Positions 27,674-39,100 of a stretch of DNA of 64,000 nucleotides are shown one piece after another. The position numbers were made by a program, and so were the translations under genes. The notes beneath the pieces were generated by a model. That model worked only from the letters and a program-made list of their open reading frames with translations, did no database searches and had not been told where the DNA came from. This stretch comes from Rhea pennata (taxonomy: Eukaryota > Chordata > Aves > Rheiformes > Rheidae). The stretch is from positions 69,041,582 to 69,105,581 of the forward strand of contig NC_084702.1 in NCBI RefSeq assembly GCF_028389875.1, written 5' to 3'. Position 1 is the stretch's first letter, and every line of letters begins with the position of its first letter.

Positions 27674-29403
27674 CTCTCTGTCTTGGTTCTCTATCTGTAA
27701 GGTAGGAATAATGGTGCTTTTTTTCTATTGCCTTGGCCTGTCTTATTGGTTTAGATTTTGAGAACTTTAAAAAGGGCTTCAGGCTCACTTCTGTAAAATC
27801 AATAGGAATTAGGTCCATAAGTACTTTGATGGGGATTTGAGCATCTAAATATTTTCACAAAGATGGTTTTTCATGATTTTTCTTTTTAAAAATGATTTAA
27901 GTCTTCCAGACTGACGAGTGTATCTCCATGGGGAAGAGGAATTGTTCTGTTCATCATCACATATCGACTGTTTTTTGAAGGAAGAACTGTGAGGGGTCCT
28001 TCAGAGAAGGTTTGTTTAAGAGAGAAATTCATGGAAAAATAGTTTAGAAACCCTGATACAGACTTTTTCGGTGGAATCCAAAAAGACCTTCTAGGTGCCT
28101 GTAGCTTATGAACTACATGAATACAAAGTGCTTGTTCCTGGAAAGATAACTGAAGATATTGAAGATAATTGAAGAAGTCTAGGGTCCCTTACAGAGCCTA
28201 CAGAAAGAAGTAAGTGTACCTGGAAAGCATTCCACAAAGCCTATATATACTAAAAGTGGCCACCTGGAATTAGTCACAAGAAATTCAGATCAGAGGCATG
28301 TCTGAATTCCCACTTTTCTCTATAGCTATGCACATCTGTGAAGGCTGTACTGGGTGCTTGAGGGATGCAGAATTTGGAGACTTCTGATTAGGTCTCATTC
28401 AAAAACAGCGAAAGCAGAGCACTGCACTCCTACTGCACACCTATTGCACATCCACAGCTCTAATTTTCAGTATAATCCCAACCACCATTCAGAAAGACGT
28501 CTAGTGACTGTGATGCCCATATTGTCTTGGTTATGGGCCTATATCATCAGTGTTGGCATATGAGAACTCAGTGTGGGAAGGCAGACTTAACGCAAAACTC
28601 ACAGCATAGTTGAATGTATGACCAGTGGCATTCTAGATGGAATTGCAGACTGTCACATTATTGCTTTATTCTATTCTTTATTTCTGCTTGGATTCATATG
28701 CCTGTAGTTCAAAGGCCACTGTGTGAGCCAGTCAAATGATAAGGAACTGCATTCTTCTGAGAGTCCCTAGATTGCCTTACCCCAGGCCTGAGAGCTGAAC
28801 CTTCTTTATCGTGACTAGTAGGGATGCAAGTTTTGCACAGTACAGATTGGAAGAGTATATTTGGCTTGAGGTTTCTTTGGAAACACAAGCAAAGCAACGG
28901 GTGATGAACAGAATGTCGCTGACAGTAGATGCTCTAGCAGCATACAGTTTTTACTCCTTCCTCCAAGCCTGGGAACTTTGCAGACAGAAAGTTTTGCCAT
29001 CTGTGCAGAACTGAGTAAAGACTTCTCTGTCAGTCTCAAGAAATATGTCCATCAGCATGGCCAAGAAAGAAATAGAAGAGAATGTAAGCACTAGAACTGA
29101 AGTCAGATAGGGACATTTTTCTCGCAAGCATGCTCCATAGCACCTGATTTCAGTATTAGTATTAAATTTCACCTTCATCTAGTAGCATTAAAAGCACAGT
29201 TTTTAACTCCCCAGTTTCATATTATTAATTACAGAGCAGAGTTATTTTGCAGGAATATAGTATTGCTTACTTCAGTGCACTCTAAAACTACAGGTATAAT
29301 TTCTGTCTCCAAGATGCACTGTTTTCTGGGGTGGAATGCAGCTATAAAATACTATATAACAACTCCATTAAAAGGGAGAAATTGTAAGAGAAACTGTAAT
29401 GTG
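27674..29403. other. Non-coding stretch between CR1 fragments
   Basis: About 1.7 kb without a supportable gene. Small open frames occur on both strands (for example 28,709-29,178) but overlap each other in several frames and have no recognised content. Confidence 0.5.
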
Positions 29404-29823
29404 GGCTGGAGCACCTGCCCTATGAAGAACGGCTGTGAGAACTGGGCCTGTTCAGCCTGGGGAAGAGAAGACTGAGGGGGGATCTTATCAATGTGTGTAA
29501 GTACCTGAAGGGAGGGTGTCAAGGGGACGGGGACAAACTCTTTTCAGTTGTCCCGTGTGACAGGACAAGAGGCAATGGGCAGAAATTGAACCGCAGGAAG
29601 TTCCACCTGAGCGTGAGGAAGAATTTCTTTGCTGTGAGAGTGACGGAGCACTGGCACAGGTTGCCCAGAGAGGTTGTGGAGTCTCCTTCTCTGGAGATAT
29701 TCAAGGCCCACCTGGATGCAACCCTGTCTACCCTGCTCTAGGTGACCCTGCTGAGTGGGGAGGTTGGACTAGATGATCTCCAGAGGTCCCTTCCAACCTT
29801 ACTGATTCTATGATTCTATGAAT
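29404..29823 (+). mobile_element. CR1 LINE 3' fragment, well preserved
   Basis: About 420 bp of CR1 with a nearly intact end, closing with two copies of the 8-mer ATTCTATG typical of CR1 termini. The frame 29,493-29,741 encodes the last about 82 residues of CR1 ORF2, with the phrases [12 protein letters not shown] and [15 protein letters not shown]. It is among the least diverged copies here and therefore probably one of the younger ones. It is 5'-truncated and cannot transpose itself. Confidence 0.96.
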
Positions 29824-30489
29824 ATCATAACGTTGTTGGAATTAAATCAAAAAACTTCAAAAAGGAGGCATATGATCTTTAATTATCAGTTATTCAGCCC
29901 TTGGTTTTGCATGACATTCTGCTAAACCAACGTCCACTGTGGCCTTTATAAAATTATTTATTCAGTCCTAAAAGTGAAGCATTCCCTCACTCTTACTATT
30001 TTCAATAATGCTAGTTGTCCTTTTTTGAAAGGTTTAAGTTGAAGATAGGAGAGGTACACTTTTGATAGAGTTATTTCAAAGTAGGCATTGATTTTTCAAT
30101 TAAAGTATTTTTAAAAAAACAAGAGATCTCTCCAGAAGCCTTACAAATAATATTTGAACCACAAATAGCAAATACCAGGCAACCATGGAAATGCAGGCAC
30201 TGGAATGAATGGAGTATGGTTAATATGCCTGAAGCCTTCTGACCACTGCTCTGCTGCTGCTGACATTTCTTTAGAAAGCAATGCACAAGTATCAGAATAA
30301 AGCTTTTCTGAGATGCTTTTATCCCAGAAAGATAACTGAAGATAACATAAACATATTTATGATCTTAAATTGAACAGAGGCTCTGGTAATTCTTTAATAG
30401 AAAGTATTTTGAAAGTATTAAGTCATGAAAATAAAACAGGACATCTAACTATCTCATACTTGTGCGCTATTTTCTAACTGTTAATAATT
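29824..30489. other. AT-rich non-coding stretch
   Basis: About 670 bp without any recognisable gene, repeat end or RNA. Confidence 0.5.
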
Positions 30490-31270
30490 CAAAGTATTTA
30501 ACTTGAATAAGAACATTGGCCTGGAAAGCTTATGCTGGATCATCAAGTCCAGTCCCCAGCAATCAGAAACAATCATGTCATATGTTTTATAATAGATCAC
30601 ACTCCATGGGAAAACCAGATTGCTTTTAGAAAACTCTTCCAGATACTCACTGCTGCGATGATTTTATAGTATTTTTCAAATTTTTAGAGAAAATTATGGC
30701 CATTTATTCTCGTCCCAACATTTGCTAGAGATTACACTATTTATTTTCCTTCTTTTGATGCTAATCCCCTGCTATGTTTATAGAACACAATTATATCCTT
30801 GCCTCGAGTAAAAAGCCAATTCTTTTAGTCTCTATCATGAGATCTCTTTCCCTGTCTATTCCCTCCTCATTTTAGTAGGTGTTTTCTAACTCTGCTCTAA
30901 CTAGGTTAACCTGAATTAATTTTTCTTGAATATAGGTAACCAGAATTGTACTTAGAATTTTGCATGTTCCAGATGTTAGTCTGTGGCACTAGTAAATTCA
31001 TATTCCTCTGCTGTATCTCTTTGTTTTAGAATTGCATTTGCTTTTTTTGCAACCGCATCACAGAAGTGGTTCATGTTCATCTCATTTTTAAACAAAAAAT
31101 GCTCGCAAGAAGAAACATCTGTTTTTAAATGCATTAATTTCATCCTATTAATTTGGTTCTTCAGTTTTTGCATATCCAACATTATCCTGTTTTCCTTACA
31201 GAGTACTCTAATTCTTCTCTATTATGATAATGCCAGTACATCTGTAAAACAACAAAAAGATATGGTACCA
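30490..31270 (-). mobile_element. Old CR1/L3-like LINE remnant, reverse orientation
   Basis: Several phrases resemble the reverse complement of ancient amniote CR1-type LINEs: a GGATCATCAAGTCCAGTCCC segment near 30,537, a GTAACCAGAATTGTAC segment near 30,937, and ATTGCATTTGCTTTTTTTGC near 31,031. The similarity is patchy and the copy must be highly diverged. Borders are approximate. The open frames on both strands in 30,976-31,297 are incidental to this remnant. Confidence 0.5.
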
Positions 31271-33062
31271 GTTCTTTATAAGGGAAGCACAGTATAACTC
31301 TCAATCTGAAAGTGCTGTATTACTTTCAATTTTGTAAATGTTCCAACTATTTGGGGAAATAACAAAATAATAAAAAGTACTATCATATCAGTTTCATATA
31401 TATATGAAATGGTTATTGTTTGTAGCTCATTTTTTCACCTTCAGTTGTGAAAAATGTACCTCTTTCTTGCATGAACTCAATGGCCTGTGTGTTCCGCGTT
31501 ATGTAACACAAAGTTTTCAGCTCATTCCTGAAGTTAAACACTAACATTTGTGCCTGCAGTTTGTTTACAGTCATAAAATTAGCATGTACTTACACAAAAT
31601 GGATTTTATATTTAAATGGACTGCTCTACACTGACTCTATGCAGATAGCTGTGTGTGGGTTTAAAACTAACATGAATGCAATTCTGCAGTGTGTAGCTCA
31701 GTTGTATGAATGAAACATGTCTGGAAGTTCGGAAGTAGTATGTGAAAAGGTAGCCAAGTGTTCTTCAATACATTATGCAAAGTATTTGTTGCCAGTAGAC
31801 ACATTTTAGAATCAGTTAAATTAACTGATATTTTTTTTGCCTTTGCTCTTGAAAAACATTTATGTGGTGACGGGTTACAGAGTTTCTTGGTATAGAAAAT
31901 GAATTGCATAATGAAAATAGAGTCATCTGATAAACCACAAAGAATTTTCCTCAGCAAAGAGACAGCTTTTTCCCACACTGTGCTACACTGAATGGGTTTC
32001 AAGCATACAAACACCTATCAGATGTGCTTGGTGGGAGTGGAAAGCTGAGATAAGGAGGTTCATTTTTAGATCGTAAATTGCTATTGTTTGGTTTCAAAGA
32101 GAGAGACTGGCTAGTGGGAATCTAGTAGTCGACTCCAGTCACCATCTCCACCCAGGAAACATATTGATGAGATTAACAGGAGGTTTGCTTTAAGTCATTC
32201 TTTTCTTCAGACTAAGCAGACAGATTTAACAGCAACAGGGGATCCTGATCTCCCTGAGCCGTAGCCTGAGTTCTGAGGACATCTAGCGGTGTCAACCCAC
32301 TGCAGGAACTGGTCTGCAGAGCTGGTGGCCTCTTGCTTTGCAACACTGCAATTTGACCAAGTTCTGCAACATTGCTCTGACCTTTGTTGGTTGAAGAAAG
32401 GGGGATAATTGCATCCCCTCTAGAATTTTCACCTTAGAAGTTAACTGTGAAGTTATGCTATCCTTTCCTTGGTTTCTTTTTTTTTTCTGATCTTCACATT
32501 TCCACTTTAATGCAAAAAATAAAAATGATGTTTTGAACACACAGGAAGAGTAGCACTCTTCAGCCAAGGTGATCCTGAGTTCACTATTGCCAGTCCTGAG
32601 TATTTAGAAATCATGACATTGGCTGAAAAGTCATAAATATTTAAATAAACTGTTTTCTGTTTTCAGAAGCTTTAGAGTTCAAATATGTTGTTATTTGTAT
32701 CCACAGGGCTAAACCTGTATTTTTTCTTTTTAAAAGGCTGATATTTCCAGTAAGTTCACAAGTCTAGAAGTTAGAGCTTTTAATAAAAGCGCACAGTATC
32801 CCAAGATGCCAAATAAACATGCAACAATTCTTAATGCTGTGAAATTCTAATCCTAGCAAGGCTAATAGATGGTTAAAAGACCTTCAGGAAGACCTACTTA
32901 CTACTCTCTAATTAAGCTTTGCTGTGCCTGAAGCAGGAATATAACTCATGCCACGCCTTTTTGAGAAAGAACAAAACTCAATTAGCTGCAATTCAGAAAG
33001 GACTTTGATCAAGCCAGTGATAAGCTTCGTAATTGACTGTTTCATGATGGCATATTTTTCAG
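31271..33062. other. Non-coding DNA immediately upstream of the first PRLR coding exon
   Basis: About 1.8 kb ending in the acceptor TATTTTTCAG (33,053-33,062). It holds an 18-bp perfect palindrome (TTTCATATATATATGAAA, 31,392-31,409). A good acceptor-like site (TTCTTTTCTTCAG near 32,200) could mark a 5' non-coding exon, but no matching donor was found. The minus-strand open frame 31,667-32,014 has no recognised content. Confidence 0.5.
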
Positions 33063-33175
33063 TGAGCCGTTGATCTGATATTCCCCCCGGGGAGAAGTGG
33101 ACAACATGAAGCAGAAATTTATATCATCAGTTCAAATTATTTTGTTACTTTCTCTGAACACAGTATGTCTGTCTG
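33063..33175 (+). CDS. PRLR: PRLR exon with start codon and signal peptide
   Basis: The acceptor TATTTTTCAG precedes a 43-nt untranslated stretch, then ATG at 33,106. Seventy coding nucleotides encode a signal peptide with a charged start (MKQK) and a hydrophobic core (VQIILLLSL). Cleavage is expected just before the QSFPGKP that starts the mature protein. The donor is GTAAGT-like (GTAAG at 33,176), phase 1. Confidence 0.93.
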
Positions 33176-36100
33176 GTAAGTAAAACACTTCACAAAATGT
33201 TTTTTTTCCTTAAAACGTTTTCTTAAACCAATCTGTCCTGACCATCACTGGAGCCTTTACAAGCTTGAATTGCTATTTTTTTATAAACTTCTGTATGAAG
33301 ATTTTGAAAATACCCTGAATCCTCTTTTTATAGTATTAATTTAATGATAATGTGGTGCTGATGAAAGGTACTCACTCTGCCCCTGTCACCTGCTTGAGAA
33401 TTAGCATCATATGTATAGTAACAGTACTAGAGATAAGGTATGGAACTTTATTGAAGTAAAGTTGAGCTTAGATTGAAAAGCCATATGCCTTTCATGTCTA
33501 AATGTATATAATTTATGGTCTGTGTTCTAAGTAGTTGATGACAAGTGGTCTTAACAGGAAATATTCTTAAATATATTGGGATTATTAAGCAATATTCAAT
33601 AAGTAATGAATACGTTCAGGTTGCTGATACAAAAAATACTCCATCTAGCCCATTGAATCTTCCTTCTATTAATTTTTATTACCTGTAATTTACCCCAAAT
33701 ATGAGATATTTTTAAAGTTGTGCAAATAATGGAATTTTGGTTCTGTTGAAAAACAGAGGGTGAAATTTAGCTCTAAGATGACCTGAAGTTAAACATTTTG
33801 AATATTTTATAAAAATCAAACAGCCATATATTTACTTACAAGATTTTTAATTTAATTTAGAGATCACTGAGTTTACTACTGAGTCAAAAGTTCGTTTGAA
33901 AAATAAAAAAAGTTACTAGTCATTTATAAGCTTGAAATAAAATATATTTACTTCTCTGAAATTTTAGACCATTCTCTAGGCAGATTTATTTACCAAATTC
34001 AGTCTTTAGTTTCAATTATTTTCCTCAAAAATACATTTCTTGTCAAATTTATAATTTGGGGGGGGGGAGAGAGAAAAACAACATTGTCAAACTCTAATAT
34101 AACTAGCTGAATTTCTGCACTTCCCTAGGTCAATCATTTCCTGGAAAACCTAAGATAATAGGATGTCGTTCTCTAGAAAAGGAAACCTTTTCTTGTTGGT
34201 GGAAGCCTGGTTCAGATGGAGGACTTCCTACCAATTACACCCTGTTCTACAGCAAGGACAGGTAAAAAGAATAATTATTCTGTATTATGGAAGTTAAACC
34301 TCATGACGCCAAGTTAAACCATGATGCCCGGTGTTAAACCTCAGATAACCAAAAAGGGCTATATGAAAATGAATGGCTTTCTCTTGGTGAAAGAAATGTG
34401 ACTACCACAAGTACCAAACTTTCAAACAGATTGTTCATAATGAAACTTATCTGAGCTAAAATTTCCCTGGTCTAAACACGTACTGGGAAAGATGCAATTT
34501 CTCCATCTTATGAGGCACACAGTTTTTGTCCAGTGGCATGGGGAGGTCAGGGTGCAGCAAGGGCCAGCTACTCCCTACTGGACAGGAGATGGGTGCCCTC
34601 GGATCTCCCCATGGCCACAGGGCAGGGCCTTGCAGCCAGGGCCTGTGCCAGTGCTCTGCCAGGGAGCTTTTCCACTGCCACACACAGCAAGGCCATGGCT
34701 GGAGAAACTAGAGGCACAGAAGTCTTTGCTTCCCCTCCTAGATTTGTAGCCAATCTAGTAGTTCACAAAATGGAGTAAGATCAGATGTGAATATTGCATC
34801 TCAGAGTATACTGTTTTCCATAAATCTGTGACTCCCTCATGCTGTTTAAGGATAAAAGTTTTGTGTGTTGAGCTACTTTGCTCAACTTGTGTTTCTTTGC
34901 ATAACTGCCTTTTCTTCTTGAAAAAAAAGAGGTCTCAGAATAGGTCCAAGTAAGCAGGGAAGCTCAGAGATTCAATTTTTTAAATAATTTTGGTGAAATT
35001 CAGGACAGATAAGTAAAGCCTTAGACTTCTCTGCTTAAATTAAATAAACTTTGAATTATTCAGTATTAATTGAATCAGGAAAGATGCAGCTTTTAATGAA
35101 GTTATCACAGTCAGCAATGGTCTGAGATAGATCATGCTTCCTTTATCAATAGCGGGCACATCTGTACAGCTTTTATTTTATGAAAATTCAAATGTTTCAA
35201 TCTCAGTCAGAATAAAACTTTCTAAAGCATTTTAAACCATACCTTTCACAGCCCATAACAGTTCTGCTTTCTGAATAGATGCTTATCAGTTTTTTATTAA
35301 ATTTGCTGAACAACACACCCAGGCATTGTAGATCAGGGCCATAGTTTCCAGATAGTTTTGTCCTTGTTCATAAAGTAAAAATGGGAGTAAGGCCCAAAAG
35401 AAGCATCAAATACAAGATCTACAGATGAGGACTGTACCCAACAGAAATAAGATAAGAAGGGTAACTAGGAGACCTTGTTATCAGTGGTACAAAAAACATG
35501 AAAATGGACAAACATCCCTGAATCATCTCAGCTGGTACTTTGGCTTTATGCAGCTCTTTACACCTATGATAGGCTCAGAGTATATCACTCAGTTCAACTT
35601 CGATTGAGTACAAAAACAATCCTTCTCCTAAAAAAGTCCCAGTCTCATGTAAAGGTGATAGGTAAGAGACCATGAATTAATTAAAAAAAATGATGAGACA
35701 GTTGTAATGATGATCATATTAAAAAGTAGGTAAATCAACATCTTGCTGAAGAAACGTTCCTCTGCCATAGGGCCATCAAGTTATTTTTCAGTGAAAACAT
35801 GTATAGAAGGTATTTAGCAACTTCCTTCTTAGCCAAAGTGAATGTGCTTAATTTGCCTTGCTTTTAAACATTTTTTAAAATTGGCTTGTACTCTGCAAGT
35901 TTCTCTTTCCATTCTTTTGCTAACGTATTCCTATGTATAAAAAAAGCAATGAACAGCTTTTGATCTAAATAACTGCTACTGAAAAATAGCTTGATTCAAT
36001 AAAACGTTTATGCTAATAGCATTTGACACTTAGTGAAATGTTTCCCAGAGATCGGATTATATACATATTAAAGTTAAACATTTTAAAGTACTTTGCTGAA

Positions 36101-39100
36101 CCTAGGCCATTACTAAAATACTGTCTGCTTTGCTTCATTTCCTGACCTTTTAATTTATAAAATTATTTTATTTCAGTGAAGAAAAAATCTATGAATGTCC
36201 AGACTACAGAACATCAGGTCCCAATTCATGCTACTTTGATAAAAAACACACCAGCCACCGGACAACATATAATATCTCTGTAATGGCAACAAATGAAATT
36301 GGAAGTAACAGCTCAGATCCTCAGTATGTGGATGTGACTTGCATAGGTAAAAAGGGAAGAATGAAATGGGAAAAAAATAGTTAGGGTTATATCTGTTTTT
36401 TAATTCCAGAATGACTAGTGCTGAAAGATTTCTTCCCTCATTATGTGAAACTTGTTATGAAGGAGTGTTTATCTACAGATGTTCTAAAATATGTACGTGT
36501 AACTTATTTGAAAATTATATTTTAAATTAATCAGTTATACATTTTATTGCCATTTAAATTTTGGTTGAAAATTGGCTCCAATTATTAGTTATCTCCAGTT
36601 TTTCCATTAGACTTCAGGACAGTTTTGTAGGTTCCTAGCAGTACAGATTATAAAACTTTCAAATTAGGTTAATTTACCTGAATGTCTCAGACCAAATTTT
36701 CCAAATGTGAACATCTTTCTGTCTGCTGGCACTGCAATCTTTGGAAAATAAAAATAACTGCCAAAGCACTGTTCAGTATTTTCATAATATTCCTTACTCC
36801 TAGCACCATTCTGCTTTCTGCATATACATACTCTATGTATTATAATGATAAAGGCAGTCATTCTTTTTAGCTATGAAATACCTGACATTTTTATTTTCTG
36901 AAAGTAGCCTAATGAAAATATGACTTGTATTCCTTAGTCTGACAAATTCAGAGTAAAGTCTAAAATTTGTGGATACTCTGGTAAATCAGTGCCAGTTGAA
37001 CACTATTAAAGACAAAGGTAAAGAAACTTATTGTACCATTCCACTGCGGGAATGCGGAATGATCTGAAATTAATGTGATTACATACAAAGCCATAAAGAA
37101 GATGCCTTTTCTGAGAGAAAAATTGAAATATTAATAGTAAAATTGTCTTCTGTACAGTTCAGCCAGATTCTCCTGTGGACCTCTCACTAGAAACAAAAAC
37201 ATCTGCTGGTATAACGTACCTTTGTGCAAAATGGTCTCCACCTCCGTTAGCTGATGTCAGCTCTAACTGGCATGTATATCACTATGAGTTACGATTAAAA
37301 CCTGAGGAAGGGGAGGAGTGGGAGGTAAGGAAACAAAAATATTTCTTGCATAAGTTCTCTTTTAAGTTAGTTCTCTTGTCTGAATTTAATTTATTGGTAT
37401 TATACACATTATAGTTTCTAAGAGGATAACAAAATAAACGTATCCTAATCTCTTTAGGGAAAGAAGAGTTCTTTAGTGGTTTATAGTAACAGTGAAATTT
37501 TAGGTTTGCATAACTGTGCTAAGAATGTCATATGCTAAAAGAAAAACTGTTTAGCCCACAGATAGGATTTTCATTGTAATTGTTATCATTGATGTGTCTC
37601 TTGCTGAATGTCACAGTGAAAAACTGCTCAGTTCACAGATTTAAACCAAATCAGTTTCAGAGCAGTTTATTGATTCATTGAAAGCGTGTAACTAATAAAC
37701 CATAGATTGCTCTATGTAATTAATGAACAATCAGTGAACTATGCAGTGAGGATCAGGATCAGCAATACAAGACCTTAATCACAATGCTTGACACTCACAA
37801 AGCATTAATAAACAATTTTCTGTAACTGATCCCAAGAAGGTGTAATCATGTAAACAAGCACACCCCTATTCTGGGAGTGCAAGTTCCCTTACTTATTGCC
37901 CTCTTCCGCAGGAGACATGGCTACTTTAGCTTAATGTGAACCCATGCCGCTCTCTACAATTTGCTAAACCACATACCAATGAGAAAGCACCCCACAAGGT
38001 CAGGTACACACGCCAAAGATGTGGAGCACAGTTACACACAGTGTCAGGCAGGGAAGCTCTTCTCTCTGGTACAGGTGGAAGTCGTGGTGCTAACAGAGAA
38101 ACTTCTGGTAGCATCCAACCAGCTTTCAGCTACTTCTTGTTCCCATTCCAGAGTTTCCACTCCCTTTTACAAATTGTCATGCTTCTTTAATAGTGCTTTT
38201 CAGGCTGACTCTTTTTCTTTCAAAAGTTTCTCAGTAATTCCCTATTTTGTTTTGTTTTGTTTAATTAGGCTGATACTCATCATCCTCTCCTACATGATCT
38301 GTTGCGGCAAACCCCCCTGTCAAAACCCCTCTATCAGAACATTTTTAACATTGATGCTCCCAGCTAGTGCCATTTTGCCAGAAGTGGGCCACAGTACTGT
38401 CACAGCTGAGATACCAGAATAAAATATCATTCTTAAGGTCATATTCACATGGCCTCAATGCTACTTAAATTGCTAGTGTCTAATCAATGGAGAAAGCTGT
38501 GTGTCTGTAGACTTCTAAAGAGTAATTCAAGGAGCCTGTGTAGGAAACTTAATATTAAGCCCTAAAACTGGCCACTAGGAAGCATCACAAAGAGGGATTA
38601 TCTGAGAGTTAGACTACCTTTAGTGTTCTTTGCATTGTGGACTTGATGGAATACTGATTTATGGGAATTCTAAAATAAATGATACATTATAAAGTAGCAG
38701 AATCTCAGTGTCACTAAAGTGAGCGTTTCCATTAAGTCAGTCACTACCTTTACGTCTTTGTAATTAACGCTTTATAAAATCTCTGACCAAAACCCTTCAC
38801 AAGTCAATGACACAAGGATATGATATGCCTCTATGATTTATTCATTAATATACTCCAATTCTTTATTATTTCTACAGTCTGTTTTCTTTTCCAGACGATA
38901 TCTGTTGGAGCGCAGACACAGTACAAGGTGATGAGGTTAAATGCTGGGCTGAAGTATGGTGTTCAGGTCCGCTGCATGCTTGACTGTGGAGAATGGAGTG
39001 AATGGAGCCCAGAAAGACAAATTCAGATCCCCAGTGGTGAGTGAGTGGTTATTGTTTTGTTAATTTTGTATAAATTCTAACTAGTTCAGTTTTGTGAAAG

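Noticed and set aside
29493-29741. 82-codon frame resembling a conserved protein end
   Set aside because: It is the C-terminal remnant of CR1 ORF2, not a host gene.
31392-31409. 18-bp perfect palindrome TTTCATATATATATGAAA
   Set aside because: Mostly TA dinucleotides within AT-rich DNA; expected by chance and through microsatellite growth.
32200-32330. Possible 5' non-coding PRLR exon after a good acceptor-like site
   Set aside because: No convincing donor follows and no coding constraint can be checked in a non-coding exon; transcript data are needed to assert it.
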